DNA of 64,000 nt from Candidatus Stammera capleta (GCA_015140255.1 CP043993.1:237996-301995), one strand, 5' to 3'. Positions 52,116-63,831 are shown, numbered from the stretch's first letter. The notes: generated by a model from the letters alone, not told the origin. Program-made: numbers and translations.

Positions 52116-53540
52116 TTATTTTTTGATTATTCTATTTAATATAGGGGTTAGTATTAACATTATTATTGATATTAACATACTATACAATCCTATTCTTAAA
52201 AAAAAATTTGAATATATATTAATTGATTGTAATGTATGTATGTTTTTATTAAATGTTATTAAATTAGCTATGTTACCTGATATTATAATAGATGTTGATG
52301 TTATTAAAAATCATACTCCTATAGTAAATCCAATTAATTTTTTTGGTACTAATTGTGTTATCATAGATAATCCTAATCCGGATATCATAAGTTCACCAAT
52401 ACTTTGAAATGCATAACTTAAAATTAATCATATTGGTGATATTAAACCTTTATTATTTGTATTTAAATATATACCGATAGGTAATATAATAAATGATATT
52501 GAACTAAGAAACATTCCTATTGTAAATTTATTTATAATTGATATTTGTTTTTTAAATTTTTTATATATATAAGATAATATAGGACTGAAAATTATTATTC
52601 AAAAAGGATTTAATGCTTGTAATTGTTCTGGAATAAAATTTATTCCAAATATTGTATGTTTTACATTTTTTTTAGCAAAAAAATTTAATGAAGTAGGTAT
52701 TTGATTATATAATATAAAAAATATTGTTGCTTCTATTATTAGAATAGATGTTACTAATATTTTTTTTTTTTTTTTTTTATTTAATAGAAAAATTTTTTTA
52801 ATAAATATTAATAAAGTTAAAAAAATTATTAATTTAGTAATTTTTTTAATAATATATTGTTTATTTAGTAGATTGAAAATCATTATTAAAATAATGATTA
52901 AAGTTACTGCAAGTATAGTAATATTTTTTTTTTTTATTTTTTTAAAATCTGGTTTTGAACCGTAATTTTTAATTTTTTTTTTAAATAGTATATATATTAT
53001 TAAATTAATAATTAATCCTAATACAGGTAATATAAATGTTATTTGTCATCCAAATTTTTTAACTATTAATGGTGTTAATATTGTAGATAATAATGATCCT
53101 ATATTAATAGACATATAATACATAGTAAAACCTGTATCAGGTGAAAGAGATTTTTTTTGATATATATCTGCTAGTAATGATGATATATTTGGTTTAAATA
53201 AGCAACTTCCTAATGATATTAGAGATATTCCTAAATATAATATGTTAATATTTTTATTTGATAAAAAAATGTTACTATAACCTATAAGTAATATTATTAT
53301 TCCTATAAATAATGCTCTTTTGTATCCTATAATTTTATTACCTAATCAACTTCCTATTATTATCAATCCATAAGTTATAGCATTAAATGAAGTTAATATA
53401 TTTACAGCTTCTTCTTCTATTAGTAATACTTTTTTGATTAAATATAGAATAATTATAGATTGTAAACTATAAAATCCAAAACGTTCTAATAATTCTATTA
53501 TTAATATAATATAAACTGATTTGGGTTGTTTAAATATCAT
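52116..53540 (-). CDS. dtpA: Proton-dependent di/tripeptide transporter
   Basis: POT-family MFS importer. Encodes 474 residues (500 in E. coli DtpA). [20 protein letters not shown] holds the ExxER proton site; then [64 protein letters not shown] (UGA Trp) and [20 protein letters not shown]. Closest by eye to DtpA/DtpB; the exact paralog is not certain. It lies 26 bases upstream of manX on the same strand, so sugar and peptide uptake may be co-expressed. Confidence 0.92.
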
Positions 53541-53554
53541 TTTTTTTTAAATAA

Positions 53555-54565
53555 TTAATTTTTATTTATCATTATATGAATAATATCATTTTTTTTTATA
53601 ATATATTTTTTACCTTTTATTTTAATTTTACCTTTTTTTTTAGAATTATTTCAACCTTTATATTTAATAAATTTTTTAAAATTTATTACTTGTGCTTTAA
53701 TAAATTTTTTAACGAAATCACTATGTATTTGTTTAATACTTTTTAAAATTGTTTTTTTTTTTTTTGTTAGTCATAAAGATAATTTACTATTAGTAATAGT
53801 AAAGAAATTTATTAAATTTAATTTTTTTAAAATTAATTTATTAATTTTATATTTAATATATTTATTTTTTTTAAAATATTTTTTAATGTTTATTGTTAAT
53901 ATTTTAGGTTTATTTTCTATTTTATTAAGATATTTTTTTATTTTATATTTTTCTTTTTCATATTTTGATTTACCATCTATATTTATTATATAAATATTTT
54001 TTTTATTAGTTAATAAATTAATTTTTTTAATTAATTTATTTTTTTTTTTATTAACATTTGTTTGTGTTTCTAATATTTTTATATGTGAATTAATTTTTTT
54101 TATGTATTTTTTATTTTTTTCTTTATTTTTTTTTATTATATTTTCTAAAAGAATTAAATCAGATAATATTATTTCATTTTTTATTGTTTTAATATCATAT
54201 ATAGGATCTATTTTATTATTAATATTTATTATTTTGGGATTTTTAAATACTCTAATTATATGTATTAAAATATCTGTTTTTCTAATATCTTCTAAAAATT
54301 GATTTCCTAAACCTAAACCTTTGTGAGATCCTTTTATTAATCCAGCTATATCAAAATATTTTATTTTAGGTAAAATAATTTTTTTTATTTTTGTAATTTT
54401 TATTATTTTATTTATTTTTTTATTTTTTATATATGAATGACCTATGTTAGGTTTGATAGTACAAAAAGGAAAATTTTTGTTTTTAACATTTTGTTTTGTT
54501 ATTAAATTAAATAAAGTTGATTTACCTATATTAGGTAATCCAATAATGCCACATTTTATAATCAT
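53555..54565 (-). CDS. ychF: Ribosome-binding ATPase/GTPase YchF
   Basis: Obg-related P-loop protein that binds ribosomes; E. coli YchF prefers ATP. Encodes 336 residues (363 in E. coli). G1 is IIGLPNIGKSTLFNLIT, FPFCTIKPNIG the switch I region, FDIAGLIKGSHKGLGLGNQF the G3 region, then HIIRVFKNP. The TGS-like C-terminus ends GKIKIKGKKYIIKKNDIIHI. UGA Trp at 53771-53773. In E. coli it lies beside pth; here pth is about 2.3 kb away. It starts the run that continues into dtpA 14 bases later. Confidence 0.94.
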
Positions 54566-54796
54566 TTATGTTATATTTTTTTATGTTAAATTAAGTTTTA
54601 ATTTTGATTAAATTTTTATTTAAAATTAATTATATAAATTTTATTAATTTAAAATTTTTTAATTTTATTATATAATTATTTCGAATATTATTTAAATTAT
54701 TTTATTATTAGTAATAATTTTTAAAAATATTAATTATTTAAAAATATAAAAATTTATTTTTATTAATTTTTTTTAAAATATTAATTTTATTTAAAT
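54566..54796. other. Divergent gap between ychF and mutH, no feature seen
   Basis: One of the two longest gaps in the window (231 bases; the other is 41519-41753). It is almost pure A+T, with scattered short palindromes expected from composition. It should carry promoters for ychF and mutH, but I cannot single one out, and I see no tRNA or small structured RNA. Confidence 0.5.
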
Positions 54797-55441
54797 ATGA
54801 GTAATTATTTTCAAAAAGAAATTTTAAAATATATATTAATATTAGTTAAAAATATTTCTGGTTTATATATATATGAATTAATGGATTTTTTAGGTATATC
54901 TTATAGTAATAAATATATTATAGATAAAGGTTGAATTGGTCGAGTAATAGAAAATTATATAATAAAAAAAAAATTTAAAGGTAAAATATGTGATTTAAAT
55001 TTTTTAAATTTAGAACTTAAAACAATTTCTTTAAATTATTTTAATATTCCTAATAATGAAGTATTATTAATGTCTTTTAAATTATGTAATTTTTTTAAAA
55101 TTAATTTTATAAATTTATTTTTTAAAATTAAAAAAATTTTATGATTACCTATTATAGGAAAAAAAAACACTTTTTTTTTGTATAGAATTGTAGGTAATTA
55201 TTTTATTACTATTTTAAATAAAAAAAATATGTGTATTTTATTTTATGAATTAGAAAATATTTTTAATTATATACTCGAAAAAAAAATTATTTTAAACAAT
55301 TATCTAAGTAAAAATTTTAAAATACAATTTATTTTTTTAAATAAAAATAAAAAACATTTTTTTAATTTAAATAATTATTATGTTAGATTATATTTCAATA
55401 AAAATTTTTTAAAAAATATTCTTTTAAATAGATTATATTAA
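54797..55441 (+). CDS. mutH: DNA mismatch repair endonuclease MutH
   Basis: MutH nicks the unmethylated strand at hemimethylated GATC sites after MutS and MutL find a mismatch. Encodes 214 residues (229 in E. coli). DKGWIGRVIENYI (UGA Trp) matches the conserved DKGWIG. DLNFLNLELKTI keeps Asp66, Glu73 and Lys75 at exactly the spacing of the E. coli catalytic Asp70, Glu77 and Lys79. YFNKNFLKNILLNRL matches the C-terminal KKNF block. It converges on lysS with a 4-base overlap. Function implies Dam methylation elsewhere in the genome. Confidence 0.9.
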
Positions 55442-56835
55442 TTTTTTTTTAATGTAGGAAAAAAAATTACTTCTTTAATAGAAAAATTATTAGTAATTAA
55501 CATTACTAATCTATCTATACCTATTCCTACTCCTGATGTAGGAGGTAATCCATATTTTAAAGCGTGAATATATTTTTTATTTAGAAAATTTTTATTTTTA
55601 TTTTCTTCTTTTAATTGTTGTGTAAATTTTTTTTTTTGTTTTTTATGATTATTAAGTTCTGAAAAACCATTTGCTATTTCCATTCCTCCTATGAATAATT
55701 CAAATCTTTCAGCAATATTTTTATTTTTTTTATTTTCTTTTGCTAAAGGAGATATATTTGAAGGATAATCAATAATAAATGTTGGTTGAATAAGTTTTTT
55801 TTCTACCTTATTTTGAAATATTTTAAATATAATTTTTTCTGTTGATATATTTAAAGTATTTATACCTATTTTTTTTGCTGCATATATAATTTTTTTTTTA
55901 TTTTCTAAATCTTTTATAGATTTAAATAAATTAGTATATTTATATATAGATTTTTTAAGTGATATTTTTTTGTATGGTATTTTAAAATTAATTTTTTTTT
56001 TTTTAAATATAATATTTTTATTCTTTAAAAATAAAGAATTAATGATATATAAAAACATTTTTTCTATTAATTCTATCATATTTTTATAATTAGAATAAGC
56101 TTGATAAATTTCTATCATTGTAAATTCTGGATTATGTTTAGTTGATATTCCTTCGTTTCTAAAATTTCTGTTTAATTCAAATATTTTAGTAAATCCACCA
56201 ATAATTAATTCTTTTAGATATAATTCTGGTGCAATACGTAAATACATTTTAGTATTTAATTTTTTATGATATGTATAAAATGGTTTAGCTGTAGCACCTC
56301 CTGGAATTAAATGTAACATAGGAGTTTCTACTTCTAAAAAATAATTTTTATTTAAAAATTTTCTTATTAAATAAATTATTTCAATTCTTTTTAAAAAAGT
56401 TTTTCTTGTTTTTGGATTTATTATTAAATCTAAATATCTTTTACGAAATTTTGACTCTTTGTTTTTTAATTTATGAAATTTATCTGGTAAATATTTATAT
56501 ATTTTATTAAGTATTTTTATTTCAGTACATTTTATTGTTAATTCTTTCGTATTAGTTTTAAATAATTTTCCTTTTACATAAATTATATTTCCAATTTTAA
56601 TATCTTTAATAATTTTATTTTTTTTTTTTTTATATAGATATTTTTTATTAATTAATATTTGAATATTATTATATATATCTTGTATATTAATAAATATATT
56701 TTTTCCCATATCTCTTTTGGAAATTATTCTACCTGAAATTTTTTTATATATATTTTTTTTTTCAATTATTTGTTTAGTTTTTTTAGAATAACATTTTATT
56801 ATATTATTAATGTCATCTAATTTATTTATATTCAT
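55438..56835 (-). CDS. lysS: Lysyl-tRNA synthetase (class II)
   Basis: Charges tRNA-Lys; 465 residues (505 in E. coli). The OB-fold anticodon domain has ISGRIISKRDMGKNIFINIQ. Class II motifs: KFRKRYLDLIINPKTRK, EVETPMLHLIPGGATAKPF, LRIAPELYLKELIIGGFTKI, FRNEGISTKHNPEFTMIEIY, ELFIGGMEIANGFSELNN and GLPPTSGVGIGIDRLVMLIT. No Trp codons. In enterobacteria prfB lies directly upstream of lysS; here the upstream neighbour is pth. Confidence 0.96.
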   Translation of the reverse strand: MNINKLDDINNIIKCYSKKTKQIIEKKNIYKKISGRIISKRDMGKNIFINIQDIYNNIQILINKKYLYKKKKNKIIKDIKIGNIIYVKGKLFKTNTKELTIKCTEIKILNKIYKYLPDKFHKLKNKESKFRKRYLDLIINPKTRKTFLKRIEIIYLIRKFLNKNYFLEVETPMLHLIPGGATAKPFYTYHKKLNTKMYLRIAPELYLKELIIGGFTKIFELNRNFRNEGISTKHNPEFTMIEIYQAYSNYKNMIELIEKMFLYIINSLFLKNKNIIFKKKKINFKIPYKKISLKKSIYKYTNLFKSIKDLENKKKIIYAAKKIGINTLNISTEKIIFKIFQNKVEKKLIQPTFIIDYPSNISPLAKENKKNKNIAERFELFIGGMEIANGFSELNNHKKQKKKFTQQLKEENKNKNFLNKKYIHALKYGLPPTSGVGIGIDRLVMLITNNFSIKEVIFFPTLKKN

Positions 56836-56889
56836 TATTTTATTATATTTGTATGTATGATTCTATTTTAAATTTAATTTATGTTTAAT

Positions 56890-57441
56890 TTAATTTAAAA
56901 AATTTTGTATTTGATTTAATTTTTTATTTTTTATTCATAAATTAATATAATATATAGATTTTTTTATAGATTTATATATTAATTTTTTTTGTTCTTTATT
57001 TGGTGAAGATAAAACAAATTTTTTTAAATTAATTTTTGTTTTTGGTCTTCCTATACCTATTCTAAGTTGGTAAAAATTGTCTTTTTTAAGATATTTAATT
57101 ATATTTTTTATTCCATTATGTGTACTTTTTTTTCCTATATGATTTTTAATTTTTGTTTTTCCAGGTTTTAAATTTATTTCATCATGTACTATTAATATTT
57201 CTTTATTTTTAATTTTTTTTTTTTTTTTAATATTATATATATTTTTTCCACATAAATTTATATATGTTTTAGGAATGTATAAAAAAATATTTTTTTTTTT
57301 TATTTTTTTTTTATATATTTTATTGAATTTAATATTTTTTATATTTAAAAATTTTTTTATAAATCATACTCCTACATTATGTCTAGTATCAAATAATTTT
57401 TTGTTTATATTTCCTATACCTATAATAATTTTTATACACAT
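56890..57441 (-). CDS. pth: Peptidyl-tRNA hydrolase
   Basis: Releases tRNA from prematurely dropped peptidyl-tRNA. Encodes 183 residues (194 in E. coli). IKIIIGIGNINKKLFDTRHN carries the catalytic His and the conserved Asn; KTYINLCGKNIYNI, ILIVHDEINLKPGKTKIK (catalytic Asp) and YQLRIGIGRPK follow. Two Trp are UGA. A 16-A run in the middle is read in frame. Reads toward lysS, 54 bases away. Confidence 0.93.
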
Positions 57442-57624
57442 TTGTTTATTATAAAATTTATTTAATTGATATTTTAAAATTTTAAACTTATATATTATAA
57501 TATGTTTATAAATTTAAATTAAAGTTATTATTAATATTATATATTTTTTTTAAATATTTTATTTTAATATTATAATATTTATATTTTAATTTTACATAGA
57601 AATATTTAAATATTTGGTGATGCT

Positions 57625-58692
57625 ATGGATGATAATTTTATTAAATATAAAATTAATAAAATTAGTAATAAATTAAATAAATTAAATAAAATTATAAATT
57701 TAAATTTTAATTATAAAAATAAAAAGTATTTGTATTTAATAAAAAAATATAAAAATTTATATAAAATTAAAGTTTGTTTTGATAATTGAATTAAATATAA
57801 TAAAGAACTTAATTCAGCTAAATTATTAATTAATGATAGTGAATTAGGTTTATTAGCAAAAGATGAAGTTAAAAAATTAAATATTTTGGTATTAAATTAT
57901 TATAAAAAATTAAAAGATTATTTAATAAACTTAAATAAAGATTCTAAAGATACTTTAAATGTATATTTAGAAATATATGCTGGAACAGGTGGTCATGAAG
58001 CTTCTTTATTTGTTGGCGATTTATTTAAGATGTATATAAAATATTGTGAATTGATGAATTGAAAAGTAGAATTAATTAATGTAAATAGCACTGATTTAAA
58101 TGGTGGATATAAAGAAATAATTATGAAAATTATTGGTAAAAATGTTTATGGTAAATTAAAATTTGAATCTGGTGGTCATAGAGTTCAAAGAATACCTATA
58201 ACTGAATCACAAGGTAGAGTACATACTTCTACATGTATAGTTGCAGTTATACCTGATATTCCTAGTAAAAATTTATTAGTAATTCGTAATGAAGATATTA
58301 AAATAGATACATTTAGATCATCTGGTGCTGGTGGTCAACATGTTAATACTACTGATTCTGCTGTACGTATTACTCATTTACCTACTAAAATAGTAGTTGA
58401 ATGTCAACAAGAAAGATCTCAACATAAAAATAAATCTAAAGCTTTAGAAGTTTTAAAAGCTAGAATTTATTCTTATAAATTAGAAGAGAAAAATAAAAAG
58501 AAAATAAAAGAAAAGAAAAAGTTATTAGGTACTGGTTATAGAAATGATCGTAATCGTACTTATAATTTTACTCAAAATCGTGTTACTGATCACAGAATAA
58601 ATTTAACTATTTATTCTTTAAATGAAATTTTAAATGGTAAATTAGATTTATTAATTAATCCTTTATTAGAAAAAATTAATAAAAATATATAA
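57625..58692 (+). CDS. prfA: Peptide chain release factor 1
   Basis: RF1 ends translation at UAA and UAG. Encodes 355 residues (360 in E. coli). The domain 2 recognition loop is [18 protein letters not shown], with a PxT motif as in RF1 (RF2 has SPF). The GGQ catalytic motif is [40 protein letters not shown] is typical. UGA Trp codons occur in domain 1. Its stop codon is followed immediately by prmC. As the only release factor seen, it fits a code without UGA stops. Confidence 0.96.
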
Positions 58693-59538
58693 ATGAATAT
58701 TATTGAATGGTTTAATTATATTAATATTTATAAAAAATATACTTATATAAGTTATAGTGATATTTTAATAATTTTAGAATATATATTTAAAAAAAATATT
58801 TTATGAATTTTATCTAATTTAAATTTTAAAATTAATAATTTTAAGTTAAATATGTTAAATATTTTTTTAATTAAAAGATTACGTGGTGAACCAATATTTT
58901 ATATTATTAATAAAGGTTTTTTTAGATATATATCTTATACTATATATCCTGATATATTTATACCTCGTTATGATACTGAAATAATGGTAAATTATGCTAT
59001 AAATTTAATTAAAATAAATAATTTTTCAAATATATTAGATTTAGGTACAGGTTCAGGAGTAGTAGCTTTATCTATTGCTAAGTCTTGTATTTATTCTTTT
59101 GTTATAGGTATAGATATAAATATGTTATCTATCAATTTATCTAAATATAATGCTTTAAAATTGAATATTAAAAATGTTTTGTTTATTCAAAGTAATTGAT
59201 TTTCAAATTTAAAAGGTAAAAAAAAATATTTTGATATTATAATTAGTAATCCTCCATATATTGATAAAAATAATATTTATTTTAGTAATTTTAGTGATTT
59301 ACGTTTTGAATCTTATTTTTCTTTGTTTTCAAATTTTAATGGTATTAAAGATATTTTATTTTTAATAAAAAAATCTTATTATTTTTTAAAAGATAAAGGT
59401 TGATTAATTATAGAGCATTCTTCTAGTCATATAGATATAGTTAGATATCTATTTTCAAAAAAATATTATAATGTTTTTAGTTATAAAGATTATAATAATT
59501 TATATCGTTTTACAGTAGGTCAAAAAAATATTTTCTAA
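58693..59538 (+). CDS. prmC: Release factor glutamine methyltransferase
   Basis: Methylates the Gln of GGQ in release factors. Encodes 281 residues (277 in E. coli). LRGEPIFYIINKGFF, FIPRYDTEIMVNYAI, SAM-binding NILDLGTGSGVVALSIAKS and the catalytic ISNPPYID are clear. Several Trp are UGA. The ATG follows the prfA stop directly, the usual prfA-prmC pair. The 3' end overlaps argS by 4 bases, converging. Confidence 0.94.
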
Positions 59539-61244
59539 ATTTTATTTAATACTTGTATACCTAATAATTTTAAACATATTTTAATTATTTTTGCTATTAT
59601 TGCTATTAATTTTAATTTACTATTTTTTATTTCTATATTTTTAATTTTATTTATTCTATTTGTTTCATAAAAATTAGAAAATAATAATGTTATTTTATAT
59701 AAATAATGACACATTATATGTGGATAACCTTTAGATGATAATATAATAATTTCTTCTAAGTTCATTATTTCTTTACAAATTTTAAATTCTGTGTTGTTTA
59801 ATATTTTAAATTTATTAAATTGAATACTCTTTGTTATATTAGTATTATTTTTTTTTAATATAGATATTATTCTTGTATAGGCATATTGCATATATGGTCC
59901 AGTATTTTCTTTTAATGATAGCATTTTATTAATATCAAAAATATAATTTTTAATTCTATTTTTTGATAAATCATAATATTTTATAGCACTTATAGCTACT
60001 TTAAGTGATATTTCTTTAATTTTTTTTTTATTATATTTTTTTTTATTAGAAATAATTTTTTTTGTTACTGAAATAGTTTTTTTAATTATTTTTTTTAATT
60101 TTATATTTTTTCCTTTTCTTGTTTTAAATGGTTTACCTTTTTTATTTAATATTGTACCGAAATTATAATGTATTAGTTTAGTTTTTTTAGGAATATATTT
60201 AGCTTTTTTAACGATTGAAAATATTTGATTTAAATATAATTTTTGTCTTGAGTCTATTAAATATATAATTTTTTGTGCATTAAATTTTTTACATCTATAT
60301 TTTATAGATGCTATATCAGTAGTACTATATAGATAACCACCATCTTTTTTTTTTATAACTATTGCATTTGTTTTTTTTTTGTTTTTTGTAAAAACTAATA
60401 CAGTTTTATTTTTTTTTTTAGCTATTTTTTTTTTTAATAAGTCTTTTATAATATTAGGTAAAAATTTTTGATAAAAACTTTCTCCTATTATATTTTTTTT
60501 TTTAAGTTTTATATTTAATTTTTTATATATTTTTTGGTTTTCTCTAATTGTTAATTTTATAATTTTTTTTCATATTTTTATTACATTAGATTTTTTATTT
60601 TGTAATTTAACTACATATTTTCTTGAAATTTTTGCAAATTTTTTATTTTTAGAAAATTTTTTTTGTGCTTTTTGATAAATTTTTTCTATTGAAATGATAT
60701 TATTTATTTTTTTATTTTTTTCATATTTTTTAATTCATGCTATTATCATACCGAATTGTGTACCTCAATCTCCTATATGATTTATTCTAATTATTTTGTT
60801 TCCTAAAAATTTTAATATATTTGCTATACTATCACCTAATATTGTAGACCTTAAATGTCCTATATGCATTTCTTTAGCAGCATTTGGTGATGAATAATCA
60901 ATTACTATATTTTGTTTTTTTTTATTTTTTATTCCAAAATTTTTTATTTTTGTATATTTATTAATTATTTTTTCTATCTCTTTTTTATTAATAAAAATAT
61001 TTATAAATCCTGGTTCAATAATATTAATTTTTTTAAATATTTTTTTTTTTTTAAATTTTTCTTCGATAATTTTAAATATATATTCTTTATTAATTTTTTG
61101 TTTTTTAATTATTTCTATAATTCCATTTATTTGATAATCACTAAATTTTTTATTTTGTTGTATTTTATAATCATATTTTTTATTTATTTTGATATATTTA
61201 AAGATTTTATTTAATTCTTTATAGATTTTTTTTTTAATGTTCAT
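59535..61244 (-). CDS. argS: Arginyl-tRNA synthetase
   Basis: Class I synthetase for tRNA-Arg; 569 residues (577 in E. coli). VIDYSSPNAAKEMHIGHLRS holds the HIGH motif; [20 protein letters not shown] (UGA Trp), YSTTDIASIKYR, HYNFGTILNKKGKPFKTRKG (KMSKS equivalent), and KENTGPYMQYAYTRIISIL follow. It ends in UAG. The central part is Lys-rich but colinear. It shares a 96-base gap with aspS on the other strand. Confidence 0.96.
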
Positions 61245-61339
61245 ATTAATTTAAAATATTTTTGTCTTATATATTAAATGTTATATACTTATTATATAGT
61301 TAAATATTTAAATTAACATTTAAAGCAGATAAATAATTT

Positions 61340-63010
61340 ATGCATAAAAGTTATTGTAGTTCTTTAGATATTAAAAATATTAATAAAAAGGTTAAATTAT
61401 TTGGTTGAGTGAACAATATAAAAATTTTAAAGAATATTATTTTTATTGATTTACGTGATAAAACTGGTATTGTACAATGTTTTATAAAAAAAGATCAAAA
61501 AAAAATATGAAAATTAGCTATTTCTTTAACTATTGAATCTTGTATTAATGTTTATGGTAAAATTTTAAAAAAAAAAGTTTATAAATCAAATATAAATTTA
61601 ATTGAAATTTTTATATATAAATTAATTATATATAATTATTCTTTTTCTTTACCTATAAATATTCATGCTGATAATTCTGAAAAAATTAGATTAAAATATA
61701 GATATTTAGATTTAAGAACTACTAAAATGTTTAATCTTATGAAGATGAGATCTAAAATTAAATATTTAGTACATAATTTTTTATATAAACATGATTTTCT
61801 AGATATAGAAACTCCTTTTTTATCTAAATCATTTCCTGAAGGTGCTCATGATTATGTAGTGCCTAGCAGAATATATAAGGGTATGCATTATTCTTTACCA
61901 CAATCTCCTCAAATATTTAAACAATTATTAATGATTTCTGGTATAGATAAATATTATCAAATTGTAAGATGTTTTCGTGATGAAGATTTACGTTCTGATC
62001 GTCAACCTGAATTTACTCAAATTGATATAGAATTATCTTTTGCTGATTTTAAAGATATTAAATTATTAATAGAGAATATTTTAATTAATATTTTTAATTT
62101 TTTTAAAGGTATTAATTTATCTAAATGTTTTAGTTTAATAGATTATAAAGATTCTATTAATTTTTATGGTACTGACAAGCCTGATTTACGTAATCCTGTA
62201 AAATTTAATGTAAAGATTTCTAGTTTTTTAAAGCAATATTTTAAAAATTATTTAGATATACTTAGTATAGTTCTATCATATAGAAGTAGTGATGATATTG
62301 ATAATTGTTATAGAAAATTATTTTCTTATTTAAAATTATATTTTAAATGTGATTTAATTTGTATTAAAATAATTAGTTTTAAAAAAGATAAATATATATA
62401 TAAATTATATGGTAATACTTTATTTTTATGTGATGATTTAATACAAAATTTTATTTTAAAATATAAATTATGTGATAAAAATTTGATTTTTTTATTCTTT
62501 TTAAAGGAAAAAATATTACCTAATGATTTTAATAAAATTAGAAATTTTGTTTGTAATTTATTTTTTTTATTTAAAAAAAATGATTATCTTCCTGTTTGGA
62601 TAATCAATTATCCAATGTTTTATTTTGATAAATATAATAATATAAAAACTTTTCATCATCCTTTTACTATGCCTTTAGATTACAACAATATAAATAATTA
62701 TACTAATATTTTATCTAAAGCTTATGATTTAGTTATTAATGGTTATGAAGTTGGTAGTGGTTCAGTTAGAATACATGATTATAAAACACAATGTGAAATT
62801 TTTCGTATATTAGGTATTTCTTGTTCTCATAATAGTAGATATAATTTTTTTTTAGAGTCTTTAAAATATGGTGCTCCACCACATTTAGGTATAGCTATGG
62901 GTTTAGATCGTCTTGTAATGTTATTAAATAATATAGAAAATATTAAGGATGTTATAGCTTTTCCAAAAACTACATCTGGTTTATGTTTATTAACTAATTC
63001 TCCTGATTAA
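61340..63010 (+). CDS. aspS: Aspartyl-tRNA synthetase
   Basis: Charges tRNA-Asp; 556 residues (590 in E. coli). The OB domain has LFGWVNNIKILKNIIFIDLR. Class II motifs: RYLDLRTTKMFNLMKMRSKI, DIETPFLSKSFPEGAHDYVV, SLPQSPQIFKQLLMISGIDK, RCFRDEDLRSDRQPEFTQID, and GAPPHLGIAMGLDRLVMLL. The bacterial GAD insertion is shortened. UGA and UGG are both used. It is followed 23 bases later by ruvC, a compressed form of the E. coli aspS-nudB-yebC-ruvC order. Confidence 0.96.
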
Positions 63011-63033
63011 ATTTTATTTAATTAATATTTATT

Positions 63034-63504
63034 ATGGTTAAAAGAATTATAGGTATAGATCCTGGATCTTATTGTACAGGTTATGGAATAATAGAATTAA
63101 ATAATTCTAAAGTTATTTATATTGATAGAGGTTGTATTAAGACTAAATCTAATGTATTTTTTGATAGATTAAAATTAATTTATTTGAATGTATTTAATAT
63201 TTTAATTAATTTTAAACCTAAATATTTAGCAATAGAAAAAACATTTATTTGTAAAAAATATGTTTCTGTAATTCGTTTAAATCAAGTTATTGGAGCTATA
63301 ATATTAGCTGCTTTAAATAATTTTATACCTATATTTGAATATTCTGTAAGTGAAATTAGAAAATCTGTAGTAAATAAAGGTAATGTTAGTAAGAAATTTA
63401 TTAATAAAAATATATGTAAATTATTTAAAATAAATGAATTAAATTTTAATATTACTGATGCTTTAGCAACTGCTTTAACACATAGTAATTATTTAATTAA
63501 TTAA
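63034..63504 (+). CDS. ruvC: Holliday junction resolvase RuvC, one catalytic Asp replaced
   Basis: RuvC cuts Holliday junctions together with RuvAB. Encodes 156 residues (173 in E. coli). RIIGIDPGSYCTGYGII has the first catalytic Asp; YLAIEKTFICKKYVS the Glu; VFEYSV-like block (IFEYSVSEIRKSVV) follows. The third site, DAADALA in E. coli, reads NITDALATALTH: Asp138 is Asn139, while the Asp141 equivalent (Asp142) is kept. In E. coli all four acidic residues are needed for cleavage. No ruvA or ruvB is in the window. Confidence 0.94.
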   Translation: MVKRIIGIDPGSYCTGYGIIELNNSKVIYIDRGCIKTKSNVFFDRLKLIYLNVFNILINFKPKYLAIEKTFICKKYVSVIRLNQVIGAIILAALNNFIPIFEYSVSEIRKSVVNKGNVSKKFINKNICKLFKINELNFNITDALATALTHSNYLIN

Positions 63505-63540
63505 ATTAATTTTATTATATATAATTTTTTTTTTTTCTTG

Positions 63541-63546
63541 TATAAT
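63541..63546 (+). promoter_or_regulatory. Possible -10 element for cspE
   Basis: A perfect TATAAT lies 73 bases before the cspE start after a pyrimidine-rich stretch (T run, then CTTG). The -35 position is only A+T. An AGAAAGG ribosome-binding site lies at 63605-63611, 7 bases before the ATG. The implied leader of about 65 bases is short for a cold-regulated csp gene. Confidence 0.4.
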
Positions 63547-63618
63547 ATTTAGAATTAGTTAATTATTTGCTAGTTTAAATTTTAAGTAAAATTAAGTTTT
63601 TTATAGAAAGGTAATATA

Positions 63619-63831
63619 ATGTCTACAAGAGTTAAAGGTAGTGTAAAGTGGTTTAATGAATCAAAAGGTTTTGGTTTTATTACACCAGATAATGGTGATA
63701 AAGATGTTTTTGTACATTTTTCTGCAATTCAAAGTAGTGGTTTTAAAACTCTTACTGAAGGTCAATCTGTTGAATTTGAGATTACTGATGGAGCTAAAGG
63801 TCCTTCAGCTACTAATGTAGTACCTTTATAA
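63619..63831 (+). CDS. cspE: Cold-shock-domain RNA chaperone, CspE-like
   Basis: A 70-residue OB-fold nucleic-acid-binding protein. [20 protein letters not shown] carries RNP1 (KGFGFIT) and [10 protein letters not shown] carries RNP2. The start [22 protein letters not shown] and overall pattern are closest to E. coli CspE, with CspC the alternative. Its Trp is UGG. It is among the least diverged proteins in the window, which suggests high expression. CspE melts RNA hairpins and acts as an antiterminator in E. coli. Confidence 0.93.
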   Translation: MSTRVKGSVKWFNESKGFGFITPDNGDKDVFVHFSAIQSSGFKTLTEGQSVEFEITDGAKGPSATNVVPL

